Both the position numbers and the translations under genes were made by a program. Shown here piece after piece: positions 11,942 through 24,534 of a stretch of DNA of 64,000 nt. This DNA comes from Pristionchus mayeri. Lineage: Eukaryota > Nematoda > Chromadorea > Rhabditida > Neodiplogasteridae. Within the stretch, counting starts at the first letter, position 1. Every line of letters starts with the position of its first letter. The stretch lies in the NCBI GenBank assembly GCA_036245805.1, contig BTRK01000005.1:43759216-43823215 (forward strand). The letters run 5' to 3'. The notes below the pieces were generated by a model. That model saw only the letters and a list, made by a program, of their open reading frames with translations. It was not told where the DNA came from and searched no databases.

Positions 11942-12849
11942 GGTTGTTGCAAAAGTCCTGTGGAATTTTGATATTTTGCCTTCCATCTTCCTGTTGGATT
12001 GATAGACGAACTTCGGGATATTGATTACTAATGAGGCCTTGCATACTCTTACATATGCGCACCCTATCATAATTGCCCAATCAGAGAGGCGAGAACAGGA
12101 TCCAGTTAACATTACGAAAATTTATCCATCGAAAACGCAACATTTTTCAATATTATGTTTCCTCTGAACCATGAATGCTCAATTCATGGTGGTTATATGA
12201 AGCTCCCACCTTTACCCTAACCATATTTTTTCTTATGGATGCTGGAAGTTAGATCATTTCGAGGAATGAGTTGATCTGCAAAATGACTGCATGTTGCATT
12301 TCTGTGTTCATTTTGCATATTTCTGAAAATTGAGGAATTCAGATTTTCTGAAAGGGGAAATAAGCAGGCGCCAATATTTCTTATGAGGATATATACTCTT
12401 CGTGGATGCATACAGCGCACACATGATGGAGCCTGTATGATTGGTCTTCCATTTAAAAAACGGGTACAAGTCACATGTAGCCTGGGTCTGTTCATATTTT
12501 TGCTATCATGTAATTTGGTTCAAACCCACTCACATGACATGTCTAACCTATTTTCTGAAAGAACATCAATGTTACTTCTCACCCAACATTATGAAGTTGT
12601 TTCATGAATTTTCCCTTCAAATATCTAGATAAACAAATTTAAATCTAAATGTTGTGTTTTTTTGCAATTGTGTTAATCATAATTGCTTGCGTTGGTTGCA
12701 CGATCGGTTTGATTGAAATATACGTGAGCAAAGTTCAAGCATATCCCTAAACAACACCACGTTGGTTGGCCATTGAGATTTGAGACACGCGTATTATGAT
12801 CGTTCAAACTACTGACACAAAAAAACACAAGACTTTTGCAACAACCTAA
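11942..12849. mobile_element. 0.9-kb element with TTAGGTTGTTGC ends
   Basis: The inverted ends GGTTGTTGCAAAAGTC(C/T)TGTG face each other at 11942 and 12849. The left end lacks two or three terminal bases. It abuts the mariner on the left and the next element on the right, with only a TA between. No transposase is recognised. Confidence 0.75.
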
Positions 12850-12851
12850 TA

Positions 12852-13738
12852 TTAGGTTGATTCAAAAGTTGACTATTCCATTTTCGAAGTTTCTATCGGT
12901 GTATTTTGATTTCCTGTCATTCCTTCGTAGTTATAGTTAGGGACTTGCTAGTGGAGTACTATAATATGTTTGCATCGAATATAGTTCGTGATGAACCTGA
13001 GAAAATCGCGTCCAAAGATGCAAAAATGTAAGTTTTGTAGTGTTTTGGATTGAACCCTGCTCTTCGAATAGCTGTGTCCTACCGATTTAGCCCACTATAA
13101 AAGTGGTAGGGTAAGAGTTGCTTGTTCAAATACTGGTGGCAACGCAGGTCTACAACGTGTGTGCGAGAAGGGAAATATTCAAAAGTGCCGTTTTCGGCGT
13201 TCGAATCTCTACATCCCGATTTCGAAATACCGTATTCCTTAATAGATAGATGAATCCGCTCCAAAATTTAACTACACACTAGAACGGGAGGGCGATTCAG
13301 AATATGCAGCAAATCATCGTTACTGATCGATCCGCACTTGTAAAATATCGGTAAATGTATATTCACAGAATTTCAATTTATCCTGTACTGGGATTGAGAG
13401 CCATTTTCAAGTAGGGATTCGAGGCCAACGCTTTTGTACTATGTATTTTAAGAAGCCCACTAATCGCTCTTTAAAACGTGCATTAGTTGTGAGGATATCA
13501 CAGTTCTCGTTGGAATTACAATCAATTCAAAATTCAGATTACTTACCAAGAATGCAGAATAATATAGTGAATTGTGCTAATCTTATGAATCGCATTGGCC
13601 CGATAGAGCGCCAGTTATTTAGTGTACCCAAGGCCACACCAACTGTTGACAACCATTAGTTGATAGGTCGATTCCGTTCAACGGGGGAGGTAATAATTTC
13701 AGAACATGAAAATAGTCAGAAACTTTTGAATCAACCTG
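12852..13738. mobile_element. 0.9-kb element with TTAGGTTGATTC ends
   Basis: The ends TTAGGTTGATTCAAAAGTT and their complement (with one change, CCTGA) are flanked by TA at 12850-12851 and 13740-13741 (approximate by one base). No coding sequence is recognised. It belongs to the same TTAGGTTG family as 11942-12849, 58806-59697 and 61209-62105. Confidence 0.75.
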
Positions 13739-14166
13739 ATAGTTCATAACAATAGTTTGTATACTAAAGAGTTTGATCCATAATCATTTGAGAATGCTTC
13801 ACGTAGCTGGGGTCATCGCGAACCGCATTTCGCTGATAAGAGCCGAGAGCCAGCTCCAGAGGAGCTTTTCCCGCTTCTCGAGGATCTGGTCTTCGGGCAC
13901 GGCATCTCGAAGCTGAGCATACATCAGGTTTGTTATTTGCTGTTTTTTTCACTGTAAATAACACCCATCTATCTTTCCTTCACGAGCACCATACCTTCTC
14001 CCCACCCCTGTCCCATCTGGCAGGGCAAGCGAAAGGGAAGGGGGAGCGCTAATAGGAGGGAGGGGCAGGGAGAGGATGGAGTCGGACTGTACATGAGAAA
14101 CCCGTGCAACACTTATATTAAGAATTTGTTCCAAGAAGTAGTTATGATTCGTTTTTGCTATTCTAT

Positions 14167-15250
14167 CGGCTTGTTTAATCTGTCAGAAATGTGCGAGAAA
14201 AGTTGCGTAAAAAGTTGCGTAAAAAGTTCGCGAACTTCTGATTCTCTCCATTTCGCATGCTCTCTCTCTTTCTCTAACCAGGTCGTTGAAAAGTTCACGA
14301 ACTTTTCGACGAACTATGTTCGAAAATCATACTTTTCTTTTGTTTTACTTATTTTTATAAACTATTTTTGCTTTTAACTTATGACTTCTTATAATGACAA
14401 CCTTCCCTTAGCTGGAATAGCTTCAGAATACAGCGTAGTGAAAGTAAACACGGTTGGAGTAATTTTTTCGAAAATGGGTCACCACTTTCCCCACCCTGTA
14501 ATGTCAAGCTATTCCATCAGAGGGAAGGTTGTTCTTATACGCAGTCATAAGTTAAGAGCAAAAATAATTGATAAAAATAAGTAAAACAAAAGAAAAGTAC
14601 GAATTTCGAACGAATTAATGCCGGTTTTTAACGAACTTTTCAAGGAGCTGCGTGAAAAGTTAGAGAAAGGCGAGAGAGCACGCGTTCTTGAGAGAGGGAA
14701 AAGGAAGCAGTGATTGTTTACTTCCTTTTCCCTCTCTCAAGAATGCGTGCTCTCTCGCCTTTCTCTAACTTTTCACGCAGCTCCTTGAAAAGTTCGTTAA
14801 AAACCGGCATTAATTCGTTCGAAATTCGTACTTTTCTTTTGTTTTACTTATTTTTATCAATTATTTTTGCTCTTAACTTATGACTGCGTATAAGAACAAC
14901 CTTCCCTCTGATGGAATAGCTTGACATTACAGGGTGGGGAAAGTGGTGACCCATTTTCGAAAAAATTACTCCAACCGTGTTTACTTTCACTACGCTGTAT
15001 TCTGAAGCTATTCCAGCTAAGGGAAGGTTGTCATTATAAGAAGTCATAAGTTAAAAGCAAAAATAGTTTATAAAAATAAGTAAAACAAAAGAAAAGTATG
15101 TTTTTCAAACACAGTTCGTCGAAAAGTTCGTGAACTTTTCAACGACCTGGTTAGAGAAAAAGAGAGAGCATGCGAAATGGAGAGAATCAGAAGTTCGCGA
15201 ACTTTTTACGCAACTTTTTCTCGCACATTTCTGACAGATTAAACAGGCCG
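14167..15250. mobile_element. 1.08-kb palindromic foldback element, copy 1
   Basis: A near-perfect palindrome starting CGGCTTGTTTAATCTGTCAG, with its complement at the right end. It is flanked by a 3-bp direct repeat TAT (14164-14166, 15251-15253). It lies in an intron of F-box copy A, and copy B lacks it. Open frames of 67-94 codons inside are mirror images produced by the symmetry and are not genes. The second copy is at 23085-24167. Confidence 0.85.
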
Positions 15251-16473
15251 TATGTTTTTTTCAGATGCTCATTACTCCCGATTTCTTCGAGAGATTGGAA
15301 AATATTCTTGCTGGAAGCTCGATTCGAGAAATGGTCTTCTCAGCTGTATGCAATGATGATAAATTTCCAATCACTGAAGAGGGCCGAAAGAGGTCAGTAG
15401 ATATTTAATTTTAATTGTATTATTTGTTCTCCCATATCATTACGAGTGTTCTTTGGATATATGTGTTATCTCTCTTGAAATCGTAACAGGGTATCAGCAA
15501 TAGTTTCGCTTGTTATTGCATAGGTTTCAGGTTCATAGTTTTAATTACAGTTTCGCCCGATTCGTCGAAAAGACTTCGTGCACCAATGTGGAATTGCGAG
15601 GCCTTCTGGAGCCCATCGTCAACGTTGAGTTTCTGCGCGATATTTCGAAGCCCGGTCGAAGCCTCAACTGTTCACGCTTCGATGTATACGAAGGCAAAGT
15701 GAGTTTTCAAAAATATTTTATTTTTATTTTTTTACTAATCACAAATAAAATAATATACTCTTTGTAGGAATTCGTCCTTGTTAACGATGATATGCTCCCA
15801 ATTCTCGCCAATTTCAACAATCTCACTCTGCCAACCTTTCGTATCGATGCGGATGGTCTCGTGCAATGATACAGGTATACTTTTGTTTAAAAATGTGATA
15901 TAATGCCGATCCAATAGATATGCGCCGCATTGTAGTTTTAAACATTTTACAGATTGCACTCGATCGCAATACCATGAAGAGTGGATGTGTATGGGAGCTC
16001 GGAATGGAAGGTACCCTAGATAGAGCAACATTCACTGCGGCCTGGAATCGACACTGTTTCGGGAGCAATTACAAGGTGACCTTAAGTTTTTGTTGAGTTC
16101 GAAATTCAAGGGAGAGAAATAGTGGAACAGATATGATATCACTCGTTGCATTTTACAAACAATTGCTAATTAATTAATTAAATTTGTGCAGTTAACGTGC
16201 AAGCGGGCCGTTGGACGGGAAAATATACTATCAAAGATACGAGAACTGGAAATAGAACAGATATTGAAAATATAACACAATATTGGACAACGGTGCAAGT
16301 TCGGTTCACGAAAGTCTAATTGCAGAAATACATCAACTGTGTTGTAATTGCCTGTAAACGTTGAAATTGTTGCAATTGTGGACGATCGACTTATTCGATT
16401 GTGTTTGAATTTCATAGAACTTCTGGTGTACTGAAAATAATAAAGTGATGTACTGGTCTCATTGTCGGAACTA

Positions 16474-17280
16474 TTAGGTTGATTCATAAGTTTCGCTCCA
16501 ATTTCACGCCTGAAGTTTTTGAACTATTATCTGCTTCGAACTGTATCAATTCTCTCATTTCTTTTTGCGTGATATTAGTACATATGCGCTCTCCATAGCG
16601 CGCCTGTACTCACACGTGATCAATCGATTCTACTGGAATCTCAAGGACCGAAATGACACAAACTTTTAATTTGGCACATCCAGTTTGATGGAATGGTACT
16701 CATTGCGTAATCATGATAGCGCCACAACAACACTATAAGTATTTTGAACGGGCATTCTCATTGTATGCGTGATTTGGGTCAGCCCTGAAACTGCATGTAA
16801 AAGTACGCAGGAATTTCATGGTTCTGAGTTCTTGAATATTGCGGAATTTGTTTCTTGGAGCTGCGCATTTCTGATGAACGAGCTAAATTAGTCATAAGTC
16901 GAAGAGCATATCATGTGGATGCTACAACTAAATAATTGTGGAGATTCAGCATTCCATTCAAAAGCCACTTTTGGAATAATCGCAAAATCGAAATTTGATG
17001 GCCGCTTTCCCTAATTTTGACAACGGTCGCTCTTCGAGAGAGTCTGAAATTCCGTCTCATTTACTGACTTGACAAAAATACAGCGGTTGTATCACATTCG
17101 TTTTGTTTTAGCGGCGGCTTGAACACACCATTCAAATATCGGACAATTTGCCACTGTTTCGAAAAATATTTTTTACTGCTGAACGAAGTGGAATTGATTC
17201 ACTTAAAACAATTAATTTATGTGCACCTATTATCACTCAAATAATGCCGAAGTAGTCGTGAACACAGGTGAACCGAACAG
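16474..17280. mobile_element. TTAGGTTGATTC-type element, right end not found
   Basis: It starts TTAGGTTGATTCATAAGTTT after a TA, exactly where the 3' flank of F-box copy B (near 29240) continues uninterrupted. No matching right terminal repeat is found before the sequence regains similarity to the R4 3' flank near 17280. The element is probably truncated or rearranged. Confidence 0.5.
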
Positions 17281-17406
17281 ATAACAATCAAATGGTATTG
17301 ATTAGTTTCTTCTTTTCGATCTATACTTCTAGAACGGTGCATATGTATCGTCTCGGAATATAACAACATGTAGTGATTACTTTAAGTTGGTGTATAATGT
17401 TCAATT

Positions 17407-20400
17407 CTAATTGAAATTGCCTGCGTTGTGTTGATGGAATTGCTTCCACTGCGTTCCTTGGCTTTTACTTTGGCAGCACGGTAAAAAAAATTCTATGAAC
17501 TTCCTTTTCACAATCTAAAAAGATTTTTTTTATATTTTTTTTCTCATTTAGTACTCACTTTTCGATATACTGGGCTCCTGATTATGAAAAATATGCAGAA
17601 CTGATACCCGTGAATGTTGAAGAGCGTCTGAATAATGATCATTATTGATTATTGGAGAGTTTATTGGGGTTTACAATCCAATACCAAATGATAGTAACAA
17701 AATTTTTGTGATGTTTGAAATTGAAAGGTCGACCCGAGAGTTAAAAATAAATTCAAACCAATATTGATATCCGGAGAAATGCACAGAACCACTCGGGGAA
17801 GAAGGTGGGATCTATCAACATTAATGATAGCATGAATGCCAACGGCAACGCGTAGCACACTATGGCACCAATACACTGAAAGAAGTCATCAGATATTTAC
17901 CATCTGGAATAAACAGCCTGCACTAGTGATGCCAAATCTGCGCGCGCTCTCCTCGTCTCACAGACAGAGCGATAGAGCGTGTGAAACGAGGAGAGCGCGC
18001 GCCGATTTGGCATCACTAGTCTGCACTACCTGCACTAGAAACATATGAAACATTCGTCTCGCCATGGCTTGAGTATAACCCGAAAGGAAACTCTGTAAAT
18101 GCCATTATAATAATTGCTTCTGGGTTCAATTCTGGTTATAATTGAACACTCAGCGGTTTAAAACTCTTTCCACCTCTTTAGTCAGCTTGCGTGTATGATT
18201 CGTTATAAATATAAAGGCTCGGCGATATAACTTACCGAGGTGGTCTTTGAGATATTGCTCATTGCATTATATGTGAATAGAATTAGGAATGGAGCGACAA
18301 CAATAATCGAAATTCCGAGGAAAATCAGCTCTGGAAATAACTAATTGGTCACTCAAAATGTGTTATTCGCACCCCATTTGAAGTATTGCGGATCTCCTGG
18401 AGGACCGTAGAGGAAAATCGTACCACCTCGTTCGGATAGCCATGCTAGCTCGGGAAGCTCAAACATATATCGTATTTGATTACATTTTTCTAAAAAAATA
18501 AAATGTTAACATAAACAGCGGAACTAACATTCCAGTCCATTCAGTTGAAAAAACATTTTTGAAAACATGTACATCAGCTCACCAAAAGAAGTTGATCACT
18601 ATTATCATGATCTCGTCCAAAGTATCCCCATCCGAAAACGTTAGCGATGAGAATGGTATTCAGTGAAGTATTCATCATAGCCTGTTGCCTTAATCAATAT
18701 ATTTAGATTGACTAATCTTTTTTTTAATAATACACGTCGTTGTGAGCCTCCTACTGCTATCCGCATGAAGCGCCAACTGGTGCATTTTCACGCATAGCGG
18801 CAAGAACGTTGTGATAACAAGAATCACCGGAGTAGATAAAATTACCTGAAAAATTATGATATTATCCCAAGATGTCATATAAGAGGCTAATCGCGAGAGA
18901 ATCGACCATTTGAAGGGGGTCAGCGGCGGTAGGATTCAAGCTCGATTCCCCCAATAATTTTGGTTATAAGTACTTCAAATTATGCTCTTTCAAACTGCGT
19001 CGTCAGAATTTTGATAACTGTCGTCATCGTCGGGATTCAGAAGGCCAAACTTTGCACTATCACTTTTCGACAGTTAAATCGCGCTCACTTAAATGATCAT
19101 ATTTCCATTTAAAATAAAAATAGAAGGCCGTTCTTTGTTTCAAATGAAAGCTACCATCATGCTCTACAATTATATCTAGACGATATCATTCCTGGTCTTC
19201 ATCATGATGCAGGGCGGTCGGGCGGACCAAAAGTGGCGTAACTTTGGAAATCAGAAAAAGATCATGGGTTATCATGCTTAAGTTGTAGAGCATACATGCG
19301 CCTCACTTCTCGCCAAAAATAAGGCAAATCGGAGATGGAATAAAAAAAAGGAGCTCACTTTTGTACGGCGACCCCAAAATGTGTTCAGGACAAGAGTACT
19401 TACGTATCTTGGAAGTTTGCCAGAAACGACGGGAAACGGGCCGAGAGGAGCGCTAAATAGAGGGGAGGGAGAGGGAGGTCAGAGAGCGAGAGCGCCAGAC
19501 GGTTAGAATACGCGCTCTCGGGGGATTCTTGCCTATTTCTGACGAACTTCTAGGCTCTGTAGCACGCTTCAACGGAAAGATAAAGACTCACTTTCTTCAG
19601 ATGAAATGTTTAGCTCATCGTTTTCTACATTTCTATCCATGAGCCGAGTCTCTACGTCTATTTTGACCAGCGGCGCAGTTTTGCGTCTTTCCTAGGATTC
19701 TTCAGGCGAAATATCCTCTTTTCAGGAGCCCTTCTTCTTCGAGCTGTTTCGAAGAATGTATTTACATTATATAGAACCCATTTTATGCGTTTGGGTCCAT
19801 TGCGCATGCTGAAATTGGTCAAAATACCGATTTTCAAATTTTCGGTCAGGTGACCATTTATGACCAATGGAAGTGTTATAATATGGGGGGAAGACACTTA
19901 AAATGTTGTTTTGGAAGTTTTTGAACGATTTTGAGCCCAAATGAGGGCAATTGAAGATACGGAAGTACTCTTGTCCTGAACACATTTTGGGGTCGCCGTA
20001 CAAAAGTGAGCCCCTTTTTTTGTTCCAACTCCGATTTGCCTTATTTTTGGCGAGAAGTGAGGCGCATGTATGCTCTACAAATTATGCATGATAACCCATG
20101 ATCTTTTTCTGATTTCCAAAGTTACGCCACTTTTGGTCCGCCCGACCGCCCTGCACCATGATGAAGACCAGGAATGATATCGTCTAGATACAATTGTAGA
20201 GCATGATGGTAGCTTTCATTTGAAACAAAGAACGGCCATCTATCTTTATTTTATATGGAAATATGATCATTTAAGTGAGCGCAATTTAACTGTCGAAAAG
20301 TGATACTGCCAAGTTTGGCCTTCTGAATCCCGACGATGACGACAGTTATCAAAATTCTGACGACGCAGTTTGAAAGAGCATAATTTGAAGTACTCATAAC

Positions 20401-21040
20401 CCAAATTATAGCGGAATGTGACAAACTTGAATCCTACCGCCGCGGCGTGGTCGATTCTCTCGCGATTCGCCTCATAATGTGTATTGCTGGACAATTACGT
20501 ATTTTTTTCAAGCAGATTAGTTAATTATCTAGAAGAAAAATTACCCAATTAATGCCCAAATTGGAAACCGAAATTACCAGCAAGATCTGCTTGTTGATGC
20601 CCATTCGACATAGTGGCCCTTCACAATAGAGGGCGCCAAACGGAATCACGGTATACACTCGTAAAACGGATGAGAAGATCATTTCGTTGAGGATGAAAGA
20701 TAACTAAAAGGGTAATATCATATGTGTAAATGGAAACACGGGAGAACCCGCTACGCCAGAATCAAAATGGACTAAATATAAAAAATATAAGTAAATTTAA
20801 AAGAAATACGTGAGTAAGAATGTAAAGCATGCGCAGATCATTTTTCATCATTTTGTTGTCGAAAATTAGCAGATACTGCATAAGTGGGTGAATTGTCAGC
20901 ATAGAGACGATAGGAGCGTTGAATTGAAATCTTTAAAAAGTATTGCACAATTGATAATTCAGAACATACCTCATTGATAGATCCAGTAGATAGTCCTTGT
21001 CCCAATCAAGGCCATAGCGCAATGGTGCATTGATATCCAT
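17407..21040 (-). CDS. Type-1 (Srh/Sri-like) 7TM chemoreceptor R2
   Basis: Eleven exons are in phase: 21040-20970, 20930-20810, 20703-20578, 18845-18736, 18688-18583, 18457-18373, 18330-18236, 18092-18030, 17875-17759, 17627-17559 and 17514-17407. They give about 356 aa. Motifs in order: MDINAPLRYGLDWDKDYLL, YCEGPLCRMG, VKMHQLALHA, WGYFGRDHDNSD, LAWLSERGGTIFLYG, LSGYTQAMARRMFHMF (before TM6), and FNIHGYQFCIFFI...YRK (TM7 end). The late HG...YR pattern is typical of the Srh/Sri branch of nematode serpentine receptors. The last exon has one extra A relative to R4, so the tail is shifted and ends after 35 codons instead of about 40. The intron between exons 3 and 4 holds a foldback element. Confidence 0.8.
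17922..18020. repeat. Short hairpin near R2 exon 8
   Basis: A nearly perfect palindrome with stem ACTAGTGATGCCAAATC at both ends and CGCGCTCTCCTCGT / ACGAGGAGAGCGCGC inside. It lies in the intron between exons 8 and 9. It is one member of a set of about 60-200-bp hairpins in this window. Confidence 0.7.
18883..20473. mobile_element. 1.6-kb foldback element in R2 intron 3
   Basis: The arms 18883-19400 and 19960-20473 are reverse complements. The ends are GAGGCTAATCGCGAGAGAAT and its complement, flanked by ATAA on both sides. The spacer 19440-19960 is not symmetrical and has no recognisable gene. Insertion is in an intron, so the receptor frame is not affected. Confidence 0.8.
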
Positions 21041-22377
21041 TAGGAATATATCACACAACACGGCTCGAGTTACGCGGAAATTGGCTGGCAATTGGACATA
21101 TTTAAACGCTTATTGAATTCATTTTTCGCAAAAACATGAATTCAATTGGTATGATTCGTATTAGAGAAATCATATAAATGACGCATAAATATCCTTTTAT
21201 TCCTGTTCAGTTCAGAGGTGTGGTAAGATCTAAGAATGACAATGATAAATACAATCATATGTGTATGTTCTACAGTAGTACATCGAATAGCAATACACAG
21301 CAATTTGCGACAATTTCGCAATGAGCGTTTCATCAAGATTAGTATTTGAAGTATGCACATTCGAGAGATGACTTGCACGGTGGAGTAGAATGATCACCTT
21401 ATATTTTCCTTTCAAAAAATATACATCCGATTTTCGAGAATGGGGACGCGGGAGAACACTTCTAAGCTAGTGTTAAATTGGGTGATTCCGTCATTAGTAT
21501 CCACGTTTTGCCAAACCTGCGTGAAATGGTCACGACTACAAATGCACATCTTCAATGGGTGCCTAGGAGAGTCAAGCAATCTCAGAGTGTTAATACAGTT
21601 AATTTTTTTTTTTAAATACAGATTTGAATAACATAATCTAAAATTCAGAAATCTGGATGTGTTACCTGAGTTATATTGGTCGAATATGTGCATTTTAAAA
21701 CAGAGATTTATACACTTAACACGTGTATCACGAGTCAGTGAATGAAAAATTTACTCGTCGGGAACATTTTAATTTTTTTTGTCTCAGATTTGATCCATAT
21801 CATGTTGGTATAATACCCTGGAGTGATGATTTTGAAAAATACAGGTCATTGGTCCCAGAGCCGGCTTTTAGGAATTTTTTGGTTTTGCTCCCGGCTCCAC
21901 TGTCTCTTTGCTCCCCGATGAGCTAGAAACCCCGATCATATATCACTTTGTACGAAGTTCCACAGGCGCCTCTAAGTAGATTTACACACGCGCAAAGTTC
22001 ATTGAAAGCGCAGGGAAGCGCCTGATTCATTTATGTTTCTCTTGTTCTACATACGTATTCGCTCATTCCTGTGGTAGTTTCCCACTGAGAGCGCAGCATT
22101 TTCGCGGTGGGACTCCCTAACATTCATTCCCCGGAGCTCTCCTTTAAAAGTTAACAAAATACCAGGAAAAAATAGAATGCATGTTGTGCTAAAACTGATC
22201 AATTCGAGTGGATACTGCCTGTGTTGTGTTGAGCGAATAATTATAATTACGAACAATCAACGTTGTGATGAAGTAAACATGAAATTTTTACGGGAAATAT
22301 TCAATCGTATTTATACGATCGCTCATATAATATATGAGGACGTATAGTAATAATAATAAATTTTAGTAAATTTTGGA
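21041..22377. other. R2 upstream region and repeat relics
   Basis: 21061-21700 is homologous to the R0 upstream region (5221-5641) and to 33116-33400. 21725-21925 is a single-arm relic of the TATCACGAGTC foldback family, containing GTTTTGCTCCCGGC. 21935-22147 is the right part of a TTAA-type MITE. 22185-22240 is a partial copy of the last receptor exon. No intact gene is seen. Confidence 0.6.
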
Positions 22378-24465
22378 CTAAAACTGATCAATTCGAGTGG
22401 ATACAGACTGTGTTGTGTTGAGCGAAGTCGACATGCTGCGGTCGTTTGGCTTCACGATGACAACACGAACCATGAACTTTTTAAACTTTCTTTGCACAAT
22501 CTAAAAGAAAAAGTCCGCCATTTTGGCATGTGTTGGCTAACAAGGGTTTGGATCCCAAACAAGACAATGCATCTCCTTTCATCTCCCCAACCCCTTCCAT
22601 CATATCCGCTTAATTCTAGTTCATTCTGAACTTTCTGAAGTAAACATGTCGTGAACGATAAAAATATGTGAATTACTCAGCTTTCTGTAGCCAGGACTTC
22701 TTAAGATGAAAAAGAAACAGAACTGATATCCGTGAATGTTGAAAAGTGTCTAAATTGTTATTTTACTCTGAATTTGTGTTTTCGTTTTCATGCTCGTTTT
22801 AATTTTGCAATGATCATAAAAATGCACCCACCACCAGGAATATTCTGAGCAATGCACAAATCCAGCCAGGAACGAGGGTTGTTGGATCAATTAACATGAA
22901 TGACAACATGAATGCCAAAGGTAATACGTAGCAAACAATCGCACCTGTACACTTAAAGAAATAAGATGTTTTTGTTTCTTGCAAAATGATCTACTGGTTA
23001 ATAATACATTCTTTCAAAATCATCTACTGGTTAATAATACATGTCCGGTATGCGGAAGTCCGCAATCTTGCACTAAAATATGTTCGGCTTGTTTAATCTG
23101 TCAGAAATGTGCGAGAAAAGTTGCGTAAAAAGTTGCGTAAAAAGTTCGCGAACTTCTGATTCTCTCCATTTCGCATGCTCTCTCTCTTTCTCTAACCAGG
23201 TCGATGAAAAGTTCACGAACTTTTCGACGAACTATGTTCGAAAATCATACTTTTCTTTTGTTTTACTTATTTTTATAAACTATTTTTGCTTTTAACTTAT
23301 GACTTCTTATAATGACAACCTTCCCTTAGCTGGAATAGCTTCAGAATACAGCGTAGTGAAAGTAAACAGGGTTGGAGTATTTTTTTCGAAAATGGGTCAC
23401 CACTTTCCCCACCCTGTAATGTCAAGCTATTCCATCAGAGGGAAGGTTGTTCTTATAAGCAGTCATAAGTTGAAAGCAAAAATAATTGATAAAATTAGTA
23501 AAACAAAAGAAAAGTACGAATTTCGAACATAGTTCGTCGAAAAGTTCGTGAACTTTTCAAGGAGCTGCGTGAAAAGTTAGAGAAAGGCGAGAGAGCACGC
23601 GTTCTTGAGAGAGGGAAAAGGAAGCAGTGATTGTTTACTTCCTTTTCCCTCTCTCAAGAATGCGTGCTCTCTCGCCTTTCTCTAACTTTTCACGCAGCTC
23701 CTTGAAAAGTTCGTTAAAAACCGGCATTAATTCGTTCGAAATTCGTACTTTTCTTTTGTTTTACTTATTTTTATCAATTATTTTTGCTTTCAACTTATGA
23801 CTGCTTATAAGAACAACCTTCCCTCTGATGGAATAGCTTGACATTACAGGGTGGGGAAAGTGGTGACCCATTTTCGAAAAAAATACTCCAACCCTGTTTA
23901 CTTTCACTACGTTGTATTCTGAAGCTATTCCAGCTAAGGGAAGGTTGTCATTATAAGAAATCATAAGTTAAAAGCAAAAATAGTTTATAAAAGTAAGTAA
24001 AACAAAAGAAAAGTATGATTTTCGAACACAGTTCGTCGAAAAGTTCGTGAACTTTTCATCGACCTGGTTAGAGAAAGAGAGAGAGCATGCGAAATGGAGA
24101 GAATCAGAAGTTCGCGAACTTTTTACGCAACTTTTTCTCGCACATTTCTGACAGATTAAACAGGCCGGTTCTTTCAAAATCTAATCATATCACACTAACT
24201 ACGGCAACATAATTTCCATTTGATTATTTACTCCGAATCATGCACAGAATGTTGAAAATACAATAGTTTACCTGCACTAGGAACATGTGAAACATTATCC
24301 TAGCCATTGCTTGAGTATATCCCGATAGAAATTTCTGAAACAATCTGGAGTTGGTATGCAAATGAACACGCATCGACATAAATTACCGAGCGGGTCTTTG
24401 CAAGATTGTGCATTGCATCGAATGTAAATGCAATTAAAAATGGAGCAACAACAATTATTCATCTA
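22378..24465 (-). pseudogene. Type-1 chemoreceptor R3, 3' fragment
   Basis: Recognisable exons: about 24447-24390 (IIVVAPFLIAFTFDAMHN), 24340-24273 (LSGYTQAMARIMFHMFLVQ), 22957-22835 (LPLAFMLSFMLIDPTTL), 22755-22687 (FNIHGYQFCFFFILRS) and 22501-22378 (FMVRVVIVKPNDRSMS). Everything upstream of the TM5 exon is missing, and the fragment ends abruptly near 24465. The donor after the HG exon reads CTGAGT instead of GTGAGT. A 1.08-kb foldback element sits in the intron after the LSGYTQ exon. Confidence 0.75.
23085..24167. mobile_element. 1.08-kb palindromic foldback element, copy 2
   Basis: It is nearly identical to 14167-15250, with the same ends and centre. It is flanked by GTT on both sides (23082-23084, 24168-24170). 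Few substitutions separate the two copies, so the spread is recent. Confidence 0.85.
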
Positions 24466-24534
24466 AAATCCAACAACGGCTAACCAACTCTAGTAAATCG
24501 TGTTTCCAATTCAAATATCATATATTGGGGTGTC

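Larger units (their letters stand above)
9782..16319 (+). pseudogene. F-box gene copy A, disrupted
   Basis: Exons align one to one with intact copy B: 9964-10072, 10222-10325, 10391-10544, 13793-13927, 15265-15392, 15551-15683, 15768-15874, 15953-16075 and 16192-16319. In the F-box exon (about 9795-9910) the copy-B start context reads ATG TGA, and the LPDECLL motif has become LPNDCLLQD followed by a stop. Exon 15768-15874 is one base shorter than its B partner, giving a stop right after GLVQ. The last exon is also one base short. Introns carry three stacked mariner-type elements (10647-13738) and a 1.08-kb foldback element (14167-15250). It is an F-box pseudogene, possibly still transcribed. 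Confidence 0.8.

Noticed and set aside
14093..15047. Open frames of 67-94 codons, repeated at 23080-24177
   Set aside because: They are the two arms of the palindromes read in opposite directions; the identical proteins on both strands come from symmetry.
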